In this document: positions 53,428-62,766 of the stretch, one piece after another
How the letters are laid out: the number at the start of each line of letters is the position of its first letter
How positions within the stretch are numbered: position 1 is the first letter of the stretch
From: Granulicella sp. L60
GTDB lineage: Bacteria; Acidobacteriota; Terriglobia; Terriglobales; Acidobacteriaceae
Assembly (NCBI RefSeq): GCF_009765825.1
Contig: NZ_LMUR01000003.1
Location: 97,864 to 161,863 of the forward strand
DNA: 64,000 nt
Reading direction: 5' to 3'
Position numbers and translations under genes: made by a program
Notes under the pieces: generated by a model
The model's input: only the letters and a program-made list of their open reading frames with translations
Told to the model about the DNA's origin: nothing
Database searches by the model: none

Positions 53428-54329
53428 GTGCGATCTATTCGATGACGGGATACGCGAGTCTGCGGGGTTTGGTAAGGGAGACGGTTGCTTTTACGCTGAC
53501 GATCAAGAGCGTCAACCATCGGTTTCTGGATCTTCACCTTCGGCTTCCGTCGTCGTGCGATGGGCTGGAGGTGCAGATGAGGAGGATGCTGAAGGAGAGT
53601 CTGCGGCGCGGTCATATCGAGGTGACGCTGCAGCTGGAGCGGCGCGGGGACTCTGAGGTTCAGTTGAATGCGGGGTTGCTGGACGCCTATATGCGGGCAT
53701 TTCGGCAGGCTGCTGAGGCGCATGGGTTGGCGAGCGATCCGGACCTAAATACGATGCTGCGCATACCTGGAGTGATGAGTGCGGAGAGCGGCGGACCGGC
53801 GGCGGAGGTCGAGGGTTTGGACGCGGCGGTGCTGTTGCAGATTGCTCCGCTGGTGCAGGGGCTGAACGAGGGGCGAAGACAGGAAGGTGCATCGCTGGCG
53901 GCGGAGCTGCGGGCTTCTATGCTGCGGCTGCAGTCATTCGCAGAGGAGATGGCGGAGCTGAGGAGCGGTGTGCGTGAGGTGCAGTTTGAGCGTCTGCGAA
54001 GCCGTCTGCTGGAGCTTACGCAGGGTGTTCCGGTGTCGGAGGAGCGGCTGTTGGCTGAGGCTGCGGTGCTGGCGGAGAAGAGTGATGTCGAGGAGGAGAT
54101 CGTTCGGTTGCGGACACATGTGGAGCGCTTTGTCGCGATGCTGGATGAGGGCGGAGAGTTGGGCAAACGGATGGACTTTCTGCTGCAGGAGCTGAATCGC
54201 GAGGCGAATACGATGCTGTCGAAGACCAGCGGAGCTTCGGGAGGAAATAGTCTGCGGATCACCGAGCTTGGGCTGGAGATGAAGGCAGAGATCGAGAAGG
54301 CGCGGGAGCAGGTTCAGAATCTGGAGTAA
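53424..54329 (+). CDS. yicC: YicC-family endoribonuclease
   Basis: 301 aa, TTG start overlapping the msbA stop. YicC_N domain: SMTGYASLRG, TLTIKSVNHRFLDLHLRLP. C-terminal DUF1732 domain: EEEIVRLRTHVERFVAMLDE, then GKRMDFLLQELNREANTMLS. E. coli YicC is an endoribonuclease acting in RNA turnover. Placement just before gmk is a widespread arrangement. Confidence 0.94.
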   Translation: MSAIYSMTGYASLRGLVRETVAFTLTIKSVNHRFLDLHLRLPSSCDGLEVQMRRMLKESLRRGHIEVTLQLERRGDSEVQLNAGLLDAYMRAFRQAAEAHGLASDPDLNTMLRIPGVMSAESGGPAAEVEGLDAAVLLQIAPLVQGLNEGRRQEGASLAAELRASMLRLQSFAEEMAELRSGVREVQFERLRSRLLELTQGVPVSEERLLAEAAVLAEKSDVEEEIVRLRTHVERFVAMLDEGGELGKRMDFLLQELNREANTMLSKTSGASGGNSLRITELGLEMKAEIEKAREQVQNLE

Positions 54330-54386
54330 AGCTTCGTTGTTACACTGTCAGGGCTGCAGACAGATTTTTTGAACTCTTGGGAGCGC

Positions 54387-55061
54387 ATGGCAGGCATACT
54401 TTTTATTATTTCGGCGCCCTCCGGGTCGGGCAAGTCGACGTTGGTGAGTCAGCTACGGACGCTGGTGGAGGGATTGGACTTCTCCATCTCGTATACGACA
54501 CGGGCGCCGCGGGGTTCGGAGACGGATGGGCGCGAGTACCACTTTACGACGCGGGCGGAGTTTGAGCGGATGATTGCGGCGGGGGACTTCCTGGAGTGGG
54601 CGGAGGTCTTCGGGAACTACTACGGTACGGCGGTCTCGACGCTGGCACATGCGAAGGACGCGGGGAAGGACCTGCTGCTGGACATCGATGTGCAGGGCGC
54701 GGTGCAGGTGATGCGGAAGCTGCCGGCGGCGGTGTCGATCTTCATCCTTCCTCCGAGTCCTGAGGTGCTGGAGATGCGGTTGAGAAACAGGAGCGAGGCG
54801 GAGCAGGTAGCCTCGAAGACCGCGGTGGCGGAGACGGTGATTCAGAGCAGGCTCGCCGAGGCGCGGACCGAGTTGAAGCAGATGCAGGACTACAAGTACG
54901 CGCTGGTGAACGACGTGCTGGATCACGCTGTGGCCGAGATGCGGGCGATCGTGTTGTGCGAGCGCGGCGTGCGGGACGGTGTACAAGCCGTGGCTTCGAG
55001 TTGCAGGACCGATGCTGCTTCGCCGCGTCTGAAGGCGGCTCTGGCGACATTTATTAAATAG
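54387..55061 (+). CDS. gmk: Guanylate kinase
   Basis: 224 aa from ATG 54387, with GGGAG upstream. P-loop SAPSGSGKST (about residues 8-17), GMP-binding SYTTRAPRGSETDGREYHF, and LLLDIDVQGAVQVMRK are all in place. It converts GMP to GDP, feeding GTP and (p)ppGpp synthesis. A C-terminal extension of about 20 residues beyond the usual length is variable. It lies in the yicC-gmk-rpoZ row. Confidence 0.96.
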   Translation: MAGILFIISAPSGSGKSTLVSQLRTLVEGLDFSISYTTRAPRGSETDGREYHFTTRAEFERMIAAGDFLEWAEVFGNYYGTAVSTLAHAKDAGKDLLLDIDVQGAVQVMRKLPAAVSIFILPPSPEVLEMRLRNRSEAEQVASKTAVAETVIQSRLAEARTELKQMQDYKYALVNDVLDHAVAEMRAIVLCERGVRDGVQAVASSCRTDAASPRLKAALATFIK

Positions 55062-55138
55062 AGACGCGTTATCCACTGCGAATTATGTAGGGCATTTCGC
55101 TGCGCTGAGTTATAAACTCAGACTACGGGGTGAAATGC

Positions 55139-55351
55139 ATGACGATTGAGAGTGCTTTCCACAACAAATACAGCCTGGTTAAGGGTGCGGCTCGCCGGGC
55201 TCGGCAGTTACAGTCCGGTGCATCGCCGTTGATCGTGGCCAAGTCGATGAAGGCTTGCCGCGTCGCGCAGGATGAGATCAAACAGGGCCACGTGAAGTTC
55301 GTTCTTCCGGAACGAGTGGTCGAGCCTGTGGTCGATCTTCCACTGCACTAG
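55139..55351 (+). CDS. rpoZ: RNA polymerase omega subunit
   Basis: 70 aa from ATG 55139. The conserved core reads NKYSLVKGAARRARQLQSGA, then ASPLIVAKSMKACRVAQDEI, close to the omega consensus in which RARQL and the A-x-x-E-I/V segment contact the beta-prime subunit. It is short but within the family. The place after gmk is classic. Confidence 0.92.
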   Translation: MTIESAFHNKYSLVKGAARRARQLQSGASPLIVAKSMKACRVAQDEIKQGHVKFVLPERVVEPVVDLPLH

Positions 55352-55404
55352 CACCGAAACGCAACGCGACACAGATACCGCGCCAGGCGCGATACCATAG
55401 AGCC

Positions 55405-56373
55405 ATGGCAGGTGAAGCAGAGCAGCAGTTGCGGGCTTACGTCGAATATCTTCGACACATGGGTATCCACGACTTTTATCGTCGGGGCGAACCTGTGTTT
55501 CTCGATAGCGTAGCTGCGGTCGCTGCGGAGACGGTGCTCCCGCTGCCGGTGAAATCTGCTATCGCTGCCGTTCGGGTTGAGGCGCCGAGAGCTGTTGGGG
55601 TTTCCTCTGCGCGTGTTCCTGTTCCTGCTGCCGTTCCTGTTGCTGCTACTGTTTCTGTTCTTGCTGCGTCTGCTGCTGAGGCTGATGCTGATGCTGATAG
55701 CGTTTCGAGTCGACCTGCCTTTCTGGAGCCTCCGATTGCAAAGCTTGTGAGTTTCGATGACCTCGCTCCGCTGCCGGAGAGCAGGGTGGCTGCTCCGAAG
55801 AGAGTGGAGGCGCTGGCTGTGATCCGGACGGAGATCGGCGACTGTACGCGCTGTCCACTGGCATACGCGGGTCGGCGTTCGATCGTCTTCGGCGATGGCG
55901 ATGCCAATGCGCGGCTGATGTTCGTCGGCGAGGGGCCTGGTGCGGATGAAGATACCTCGGGCGTTCCGTTTGTGGGCAAGGCGGGACAGCTTTTGAACAA
56001 CATGATCCAGGCGATGGGTCTGAAGCGCGAAGAGGTGTACATCGCCAACATTGTGAAGTGCAGGCCGCCGAACAACCGGGTGCCGGAGCCGGTGGAGGCG
56101 AATACGTGTGACCAGTTCCTGCTGCAGCAGATCGATGTGGTGCAGCCGCAGGTGGTGGTGGCGCTGGGCGCGACTGCGGCGATGTATCTGCTGGGCGTGA
56201 AGCAGTCGCTGAGCGGACTGCGCGGCCGGTGGCATAGCTGCCGGGGCGCGAAGCTGGCGGTGACGTACCATCCGGCGTTCCTGTTGCGCGATCCGCGGCA
56301 GAAGGGCGAGGCCTGGAAGGATCTGCAGATGGTGATGGCGGAGCTGGGGTTGAAGGCGGCGGCTCGGGGTTAG
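55405..56373 (+). CDS. Uracil-DNA glycosylase, family 4 (Fe-S type)
   Basis: 322 aa. The catalytic domain (about 130-322) has DCTRCPLAYAGR (Cys pair), MFVGEGPGADEDTSGVPFVG, NIVKCRPPNNRVPEP and TYHPAFLLRDP, the family-4 landmarks with four Cys for a 4Fe-4S cluster. It removes uracil from DNA. The N-terminal 120 residues are a low-complexity Ala/Val/Pro linker, with unusually T-ending codons (GTT, GCT, CCT) at 55615-55699. Downstream is an AT-rich gap and a terminator. Confidence 0.92.
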   Translation: MAGEAEQQLRAYVEYLRHMGIHDFYRRGEPVFLDSVAAVAAETVLPLPVKSAIAAVRVEAPRAVGVSSARVPVPAAVPVAATVSVLAASAAEADADADSVSSRPAFLEPPIAKLVSFDDLAPLPESRVAAPKRVEALAVIRTEIGDCTRCPLAYAGRRSIVFGDGDANARLMFVGEGPGADEDTSGVPFVGKAGQLLNNMIQAMGLKREEVYIANIVKCRPPNNRVPEPVEANTCDQFLLQQIDVVQPQVVVALGATAAMYLLGVKQSLSGLRGRWHSCRGAKLAVTYHPAFLLRDPRQKGEAWKDLQMVMAELGLKAAARG

Positions 56374-56863
56374 TGTTCCTGTGTGCAGGGTACCCCCTCC
56401 CCTGGGGGTAGTCCTAGTCAAAACCCTTACTTTCAATAATTTACAAAATTAGCCTTCTCTAAATATTTCCAAATAAAGGGGTTACGGGTAAATATTTGGA
56501 AACAAAAGAGTTGCTAGCGCCGTTACGGAGCATGCAAAAAAGCCCCCGACGGTTCTCAGGGGCTTTTTTACTCTAATTCAAGTATAGAGCTTGGAGAGAA
56601 ACTAGTACGCAACGCGAAACTCATTGATTAGGAATGATTTGCCCCATTCTTGGGGTTGACAACGTGGGCCAGAGACTGGCGAAAGCCAGGCGGAATAGCA
56701 TGCAGACTATTGGGCCAAATGGGACGATCTTGCTGCTGTCGGTTTCTGATGTCGCGTCACGTTGACGCATATTTTCCGATATGGACGAATCATGTTGACC
56801 GATGATCTTCGCTGAGACATGATCTCTCTACCCATAACCAATCCAGAACGCGGAGAAGAACTC
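56374..56863. other. Intergenic stretch with an AT-rich island
   Basis: 490 bp without a supported gene. From about 56418 to 56520 the sequence is strikingly A/T-rich, with the direct repeat AAATATTT at 56461-56468 and 56490-56497 and an inverted pair TTTCCAAAT/ATTTGGAAA (56466-56474, 56494-56502). A terminator follows at 56536. The rest presumably holds the promoter of the DUF4440 gene; no box is convincing. Confidence 0.6.
56536..56569. terminator. Intrinsic terminator
   Basis: AAAAAAGCCCC (56536-56546) pairs with GGGGCTTTTTT (56559-56569), with T and A runs on both strands. It lies 160 bp after the glycosylase stop codon. Confidence 0.9.
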
Positions 56864-57343
56864 ATGAACCGCCAGACCGGACTCGTGCTCTTTCTTTGTC
56901 TCGGAACCGCGATCTGCCACGCCCAGGAGAGCCAGAGCGGCCCTGAACGGTTGCAGATTGAAGGCGCTGAGCGTGCCGTCGGTAAGGCGATCGGCATGAG
57001 AGATTTTGCCACAGTCGAGAGGCTCTGGTCCCCGCAGATGCTCGTCAACAGCCCGGGCAATCGGGTCCTGACCCGCGAACAGGTTATCGCCGCCATTCAC
57101 GAAGACAAACTGAGCTACTCCGGCTACACCAACGAGATTGAAGCCTTCCACCTCTACGGTGACATTGCTGTTCTGATGGGAAACGAGACCCTTATCCCTA
57201 ATACTGGCCCCGAAGCGGGAACCAGGCTCTACCGTCGCTACACCGACATCTGGCAGCGCACGAACGGGAGTTGGGTCCAGATCGCTCGCCAAGCGACCTA
57301 TACCGACGATAAGAAGATTCACTACAACAACAAAGAGAAGTAG
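56864..57343 (+). CDS. Secreted DUF4440 (NTF2-like) protein
   Basis: 159 aa from ATG 56864, with GGAGA upstream. Signal peptide: NRQTGLVLFLCLGTAICHAQ. The rest is an NTF2-like cone fold: ERAVGKAIGMRDFATVERLW, SPQMLVNSPGNRVLTRE, then RYTDIWQRTNGSWVQIARQA, the DUF4440 ending. Such proteins may be ketosteroid-isomerase-like enzymes or binding proteins; no substrate is indicated. Codons are C-ending more often than upstream genes. Confidence 0.85.
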   Translation: MNRQTGLVLFLCLGTAICHAQESQSGPERLQIEGAERAVGKAIGMRDFATVERLWSPQMLVNSPGNRVLTREQVIAAIHEDKLSYSGYTNEIEAFHLYGDIAVLMGNETLIPNTGPEAGTRLYRRYTDIWQRTNGSWVQIARQATYTDDKKIHYNNKEK

Positions 57344-57479
57344 GGCTTGATGCGCTTCTGACAGCGTTGCGATCAACCTACAGGGTCAATCTACTTTTTC
57401 TGGGATGATGCCGCGAAGGCAGATTGCTAAGAGGTATGACTGGCAAGGTCATGGTGTGGGATGGAAGGCTCAAAAGAGA

Positions 57480-57517
57480 GGGCAGGCATCTTTAGAGATG
57501 CCTGCCCTTTCTTTTCT
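57480..57517. terminator. Terminator between convergent genes
   Basis: GGGCAGGCATCT (57480-57491) pairs with 57496-57507 around a four-base loop, followed by TTTCTTTTCT. It serves the DUF4440 gene and probably the S53 gene on the other strand. Confidence 0.88.
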
Positions 57518-57543
57518 ACTGTTGCTCTGGTGCTGATTTGGTT

Positions 57544-59772
57544 TTACTGGAAGGCTTTGTTCCAGTTATTGACCAGGTTGTTTACGTTGAGAGTTCCGAT
57601 ACCGGTTGCGAAGTCCCATCCGGCGTTGCTGTTGTAGGCCTTCTGGTAGGCGTTGGTCTTGACCGAGAGAACGCCGTTGGTTCCGGAAGGTGTGTAGCAG
57701 TTGAAGGTGCCGAGGCAGTTGACGTCCATGTCGCCCTGGGTGATGTCGTAGAAGGTGCAGGACGCGTCGGTGCCGTTGCCGAGGGTTGAGTTGCAGGAGT
57801 TGTTGCCGCTGCCGCCAAACTCCTGGGCTGCGAGCGCGTAGTAGACGTAGTTGGGATTGCCCTGAACGGTTCCGGTGGACTGGTTGACCAGGGCCTGAAT
57901 GCCGGCCACGATGGGAGAGGCGAAGGACGTTCCGCCGGCTCCGGACCAGTTGGCCGGGTCGCCGACGCAGGGTGCGCCGCCGGCGTTGGGTGTGGGATCG
58001 CTGTAGCAGAAGACGTAGTAGTGACCCCAGACTCCGTTGGCGGCGAAGAGAGAGACGTCGGGCAGATCGCGAACCTTATCGGTCGGATTGCCAAAGGCTC
58101 CGGTCTGGTAGTTGGGTTTGGGATAGCCCTTGCAGGTTCCGCTGACGGCAGGTGTGCCATCGAGCGGCGAGGTGTTGCCGTAGGCGCAGCCGCTGGGGCC
58201 TCCGCTTCCGCTGGCGGTGGTGAGGAAGAACGCCTCGCCCTCGGCGGAGTTGCAGAAGCCGTTGGCTCCGAAGGGAACGTTAAAGCCGACGGTGTTGGTG
58301 ATGAGGGTGCTGGCGCAGGAGTCGTTCCAGGGGATCTCGGGAATGTAGGACTTGGCTGAGCCGAAGGTGGCGTTGTCGTTCTTCTTCCAGTACTGGCTGT
58401 TGGTCCCGGCGTAGGTGTCGCCGAAGTCGGTACCGCCGACGGCTACGTTATAGGGGGTGGAGGCAAAGCCGCTGACGGCGATGCCGAACTGCGCGGTGGG
58501 CTGGTCTGCATCGCAGCTTGCGGCACCCTCATCTCCGCTGGAGACGAAGACCGAGACGCCTTCGGAGGCTGCCTGTTCGTAGGCGAAGTTGAAGGAGGCG
58601 TTGCCCGCGGCACCGAGTCCGGCTTCGCACTCGCCGTAGCTGATGCTGATGATGGGCGGAGGAAGCGGCTTGTCGATCAGCGCCTGGAAGGCTATGAGGC
58701 CGCCGAAGGTGGTTTCGGTGTTGGCGCAGGAGGCCAGGACGATGTCTGCGTTGGGTGCGGCGGCGCTGGCGTACTCGGCGTCGAGGATCGCTTCTCCGTC
58801 GTCTCCGTTGACGCCGGGATTTTTGCAGCTGCTACCGGGATGGGTCTGCGTAAACGTGGCCTTGGTGTACTTCGAAAGGCCGAAGGTGTCGCGGAAGACG
58901 GCCCAATCTTTGAGCGAGTAGACGTTGGTGTCTTCGATGACGACGATGGTCTGATTTTTGCCGGTGATGTTGTTCTTGTAGACAGGGTTGAAGTTGTAGA
59001 TGGTGTGGAGGTCGTCGGGAACAACGAGCTGCTCGTCGGCGCTGACGGTGAGGTCAGGGCTGGCGGCGGCAGCGGCTTTGGCTACGGCTGTTCTTGCGAC
59101 GACGGCTTTGGAAGCCGAGTCGATGCGGGCGGAGCTGATGCCCTTATTGGCTGGGCGGGGGCGGAAGTTGTTGAGGGAGGTGATGCCGGTGACGACGCCG
59201 GCGAGGGCTGCGGGGATCTGGGGATCCTGCATGTTCGCGAGGTGGGTTTCGCCACGGACGCTGAGGTTATGGAGGTTGGCGTGGAAGGCGGTGTTGACCT
59301 GGGCGGCGGTGCCGGAGAAGTCGATGCTGATGCCGCTGGCGGAGACGCCGTTGACCTGGAATCCGTTGCTCTCGAGCCACTTGGTGACGGCGGCGATGTC
59401 AGAGGGGTTGGGGCCGTACTTTTCGCCCAGCTCGGTAGCGGTGAGCCAGTGATGGAACGAGGAGCTGCCGGGGCGGTAGAGGTCTTCGATCGCGGAGGTC
59501 AGTGCGGCTTGGCGGTCGGCGGGACGCTTGAGCTGGAGGAGCATGTGGTCGAGCTGGAGATCGTCGCTGACCTTGCCGCGGTCGTTGGCGGCGGTGGCTT
59601 CGTGACGCGTGTTGCCGGAGAGCGTGACCATCTTTGACTGGTTGATGGGTGCGGTGACGAGGACCTGTGCGGCAGAGGAAGTTTGGGCGGGGGCGAGCGG
59701 CGCGAAGGCGAGCATTGGCGCTGCGAGACAGAGACAGTAAGTCACTGTGCGGGGCAGGTGGAAGTGGTTCAC
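57544..59772 (-). CDS. Secreted S53-family (sedolisin/pro-kumamolisin) peptidase
   Basis: 742 aa from GTG 59772, which has GGAGG six bases upstream; GTG 59802 lacks one. A signal peptide (YCLCLAAPMLAFAPLAPAQ) is followed by a pro-domain (about 50-190, with SSFHHWLTATELGEKYGPN and GVVTGITSLNNF). The serine-carboxyl catalytic domain has DGEAILDAEYASA (Glu and Asp), the oxyanion Asp in VSSGDEGAA and the Ser in GGTSFASP. It is an acid-active endopeptidase after self-cleavage. Cys-rich loops near 515-700 probably form disulfides. It is monocistronic. Confidence 0.95.
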   Translation of the reverse strand: MNHFHLPRTVTYCLCLAAPMLAFAPLAPAQTSSAAQVLVTAPINQSKMVTLSGNTRHEATAANDRGKVSDDLQLDHMLLQLKRPADRQAALTSAIEDLYRPGSSSFHHWLTATELGEKYGPNPSDIAAVTKWLESNGFQVNGVSASGISIDFSGTAAQVNTAFHANLHNLSVRGETHLANMQDPQIPAALAGVVTGITSLNNFRPRPANKGISSARIDSASKAVVARTAVAKAAAAASPDLTVSADEQLVVPDDLHTIYNFNPVYKNNITGKNQTIVVIEDTNVYSLKDWAVFRDTFGLSKYTKATFTQTHPGSSCKNPGVNGDDGEAILDAEYASAAAPNADIVLASCANTETTFGGLIAFQALIDKPLPPPIISISYGECEAGLGAAGNASFNFAYEQAASEGVSVFVSSGDEGAASCDADQPTAQFGIAVSGFASTPYNVAVGGTDFGDTYAGTNSQYWKKNDNATFGSAKSYIPEIPWNDSCASTLITNTVGFNVPFGANGFCNSAEGEAFFLTTASGSGGPSGCAYGNTSPLDGTPAVSGTCKGYPKPNYQTGAFGNPTDKVRDLPDVSLFAANGVWGHYYVFCYSDPTPNAGGAPCVGDPANWSGAGGTSFASPIVAGIQALVNQSTGTVQGNPNYVYYALAAQEFGGSGNNSCNSTLGNGTDASCTFYDITQGDMDVNCLGTFNCYTPSGTNGVLSVKTNAYQKAYNSNAGWDFATGIGTLNVNNLVNNWNKAFQ

Positions 59773-59984
59773 GTAAGCCTCCAGAGATGGAATGTTTCTC
59801 ACGATCTGCTGAGTGTCGAGAGAACGGCGTACTTATACAACTTCAGTTGTAGTGCTGGTGGAGGAATAGTAGAGGGTAAGGCGTGTCCCGTCAAATAACA
59901 AATATTGACGCGGATCAGGAGGGGAGTTGCCTTCGGCTGGGCATGCAAGTACTTGCAGGGTGTGTTTTTAGGATGAGGACTAAC

Positions 59985-61382
59985 TCAGGGGGTTGGTTCG
60001 CCGAATCTTTGGCGGACCATCTCTATGCCTTCTTCCGTGGTTGTTGCTGTGCCTTCGAGCTGTGCGTCTTCGGCGGCTTCAAGCATGGCCTTGAAAGTTG
60101 GACCGGGAGGATATCCGGCGGCGATGAGGTCGCGGCCGGTGACCAGAAGCTTTGGGGCGATCGTCTCCGGTGGCGCGGTCTCGTAGTGCTGCTTTGCGAA
60201 CTCGTAGAGGCGCAGATCGCCGTGCGCGGAGGTGCAGTCCATCCAGTGAAGGGCGAGGTGCTCGGGGAACTTCGGAAGGCGCAGGAATCGCTTCAGCGTG
60301 GACTCGCGCATCTGCAGGATGTCGCCGAAGCGCATGTGGATTTTGACCAGCGCGACGATCTGCTCTGTGTCTTCGTTTGAAAAGCGCAGACGAGCAAGAA
60401 TCTCTTCGGCCATACGGACGCCTACTTCCACGTGGCCGTCGAAGCGGATGCGGTCGCCGGGTTTGTTTGGATCGGGCGGGCGAAAAGTTGCCGGCTTGCC
60501 GATGTCGTGCAGCAGTGCGCCCCACGCCAGCGTCGACGGCGCGCCTGGTTGCAGCTTTTCGAGCAGAAGCATGGTGTGGACCCAGACGTCGCCCTCGGGA
60601 TGGTACTGCGGAGGCTGCGCAACGCCGTGCATCTTTACTGCCTCCGGCAAGACGTGCGCCAACAGGCCGGTGGTGTCGAGGAGTTCGAAGGCGCGTCGCG
60701 CATGGCCCTCGGTCAGCATCAGAGTCAGCTCGTCGCGAATGCGTTCGTTGCTTACCTGTTCGATCTCCGCTGCTGCGGCTCGCATGGCGGAGATGGTGCG
60801 TGGCTCGATTTCAAGCCCGAGATGTGCTGCAAATCGTACTCCGCGGAGCATGCGCAGCTTGTCTTCGGCGAAACGCAGTGCCGGATCGCCGATGGCGCGG
60901 AGTACTTTTGCTGCGAGATCTTCGCGGCCGCCCACGTAGTCGAGCGTTGCTGCTGCGGCGTTGTCGGTCTGGTGAAACACCACCGGGTCGAGCAGCATTC
61001 CGTTGATGGTGAAGTCGCGGCGTAAGACGTCTTCTCTTGAGTCGGTTGAGAAGCGCACCGCGTCCGGCCTTCGTCCGTCGGTGTATGCGCCGTCGTGGCG
61101 GAAAGTCGCAACCTCTGTGGCGATCTCGGCGTCATCGCCCTCAGGTGTGCAGACCAGCACCACACCGAAGTGTGCGCCCACGGAGTAGGTCTTCGCGAAG
61201 ATGTCCATGACTACGTCCGGCGTCGCGCTGGTCGCTACGTCGAAGTCCTTCGGCCCCACTCCAAGCAGCAGGTCGCGTACGCATCCGCCCGCGAAGTAGG
61301 CCTGATGGCCAGCGGATCGCAGCGCGAGGACGATCTCTTGCGCTGCAGCGTACTTCGGGTTGTCGTTCCAGCGGTCTGCCAT
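59985..61382 (-). CDS. cca: CCA-adding tRNA nucleotidyltransferase with HD domain
   Basis: 465 aa from ATG 61382. The nucleotidyltransferase head has FAGGCVRDLLLG and DFDVATSATP (metal Asp residues), RRDFTINGMLLD and the neck RMLRGVRFAAHLGLEI. The C-terminal part carries an HD motif, LLHDIGKPATFR (about 270). It builds or repairs the 3' CCA of tRNAs; whether it makes the full CCA or only part (as in split systems) cannot be read. Longer in-frame readings run over tsaD antisense and are not real. It diverges from tsaD with 39 bp between. Confidence 0.94.
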   Translation of the reverse strand: MADRWNDNPKYAAAQEIVLALRSAGHQAYFAGGCVRDLLLGVGPKDFDVATSATPDVVMDIFAKTYSVGAHFGVVLVCTPEGDDAEIATEVATFRHDGAYTDGRRPDAVRFSTDSREDVLRRDFTINGMLLDPVVFHQTDNAAAATLDYVGGREDLAAKVLRAIGDPALRFAEDKLRMLRGVRFAAHLGLEIEPRTISAMRAAAAEIEQVSNERIRDELTLMLTEGHARRAFELLDTTGLLAHVLPEAVKMHGVAQPPQYHPEGDVWVHTMLLLEKLQPGAPSTLAWGALLHDIGKPATFRPPDPNKPGDRIRFDGHVEVGVRMAEEILARLRFSNEDTEQIVALVKIHMRFGDILQMRESTLKRFLRLPKFPEHLALHWMDCTSAHGDLRLYEFAKQHYETAPPETIAPKLLVTGRDLIAAGYPPGPTFKAMLEAAEDAQLEGTATTTEEGIEMVRQRFGEPTP

Positions 61383-61421
61383 CTCTGTCCCTGTGCCACG
61401 CCTCTTCTCTATGATAGAGAG

Positions 61422-62645
61422 ATGCGTGAAAACCTCCACATCGATCACAGGAGCGGGTCCAGCGGCAAACCTGTTGGTGGCCTGATACTCGGCATCGAAA
61501 GCTCCTGCGATGAGACCGCGGCAGCCGTGGTTCGCGCTGGAGGCGAGGCGCTCTCGAACGTTGTGGCTTCGCAGATGTCGCTGCATGCGAACTACGGCGG
61601 CGTCGTACCTGAACTGGCTTCGCGCGAACACCTTCGCAACATCGTCCCTGTCGTTCGAGAGGCGATGGCACGAGCCGGGGTAAGTTTCGCGGAGCTCGAC
61701 GCTGTCGCGGTCACTGAAGGTCCGGGGCTCGCGGGTGCGCTTCTGGTCGGCATCACCTATGCGAAGGCTCTTAGTTTCGGGCTTGATAAGCCGCTGATTG
61801 CAGTCAACCATCTTGAAGGGCATATTCATGCCGTACTGATGGAGGCTCGCCAGCGTGCGGAAGCGCCGATGGAGCTTCCGCTGCTCGCGCTTGTCGTCTC
61901 CGGCGGCCACACTCATCTTTATCTTGCAACACATCAGCAGGGAAGTGCCGAGAGCTGGACCTACCGCAACGTCGGTCGTACCGTGGACGACGCCGCTGGC
62001 GAGGCCTACGACAAGGTTGCGAAGCTGCTTGGACTTGGCTATCCCGGTGGCCCGTGGATCGACGCGCTTGCACCGCTTGGAAACCCTCGCGCCGTGCAGT
62101 TTACCTTCGGCCAGATCAAGACCCGCGCACCACGCGAGGGCATCACCAATAAAAAAGCTCCCGCGCCCAGCGAAGGGCCGCACTTCGACTTCTCCTTCAG
62201 CGGCATCAAGACCGCCGTTTTGCGCTACGTCGAGACGCATCACCTGCGCGAGAGTATCGAGGCTCGCCGTGCTGTCCTCGCAGCCGACGCGACCATCACG
62301 CCGAAGAATGCGCAGGGTCTATGCGACCAGCAGACGCTCGATCTGATCGCGTCGTTCCAGTACGCCGTCGTCGGCAACCTGATGCGTCAGACCTTCGCTG
62401 CAGCCGAGGCGTTCGGTGCACGCAGCATCGTCGTCTCCGGTGGCGTGGCCGCAAACTCGGAGCTTCGCCGCCGTCTTCAGGCTGAGGGCGACCGCCGCGG
62501 CCTTCCTATCGCCTTTCCTTCGCTTGCGCTCTCTACCGACAACGCCGCTATGATCGCCGCCGCCGCGTGGCCGAAGTTTCTGGCACGAAACTTTGCCCCA
62601 GACAGCCTCGGAGCCACGCCTCAGCTCCGGCTCGGCCAGCAGTGA
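61422..62645 (+). CDS. tsaD: tRNA N6-adenosine threonylcarbamoyltransferase TsaD
   Basis: 407 aa from ATG 61422. TsaD transfers threonylcarbamoyl to A37 of ANN-decoding tRNAs. Seen: ILGIESSCDETAAAVV, VPELASREH, the metal-binding HLEGHIHA (His residues about 130 and 134), VVSGGHTHLY, and late VSGGVAANSELR with TDNAAMIAAAA. An insert of about 25 residues (TRAPREGITNKKAPAPSEGP near 235-255) lengthens it relative to E. coli TsaD. Third codon positions favour C. Confidence 0.96.
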   Translation: MRENLHIDHRSGSSGKPVGGLILGIESSCDETAAAVVRAGGEALSNVVASQMSLHANYGGVVPELASREHLRNIVPVVREAMARAGVSFAELDAVAVTEGPGLAGALLVGITYAKALSFGLDKPLIAVNHLEGHIHAVLMEARQRAEAPMELPLLALVVSGGHTHLYLATHQQGSAESWTYRNVGRTVDDAAGEAYDKVAKLLGLGYPGGPWIDALAPLGNPRAVQFTFGQIKTRAPREGITNKKAPAPSEGPHFDFSFSGIKTAVLRYVETHHLRESIEARRAVLAADATITPKNAQGLCDQQTLDLIASFQYAVVGNLMRQTFAAAEAFGARSIVVSGGVAANSELRRRLQAEGDRRGLPIAFPSLALSTDNAAMIAAAAWPKFLARNFAPDSLGATPQLRLGQQ

Positions 62646-62766
62646 TTCCCACCGCAGGCGCCTCCCACGCGAAGATGCCCATATATCAGCTAGAATCATC
62701 AAGGAATCCCAAGCGAGAGCAGTCTGCACCGCGCCACGCGCCCGGCTGCGGCGGAAGATAGAATAC

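Noticed and set aside
56656..56690. TTGACA as a -35 box
   Set aside because: No acceptable -10 at 16-18 bp; the match is likely chance.
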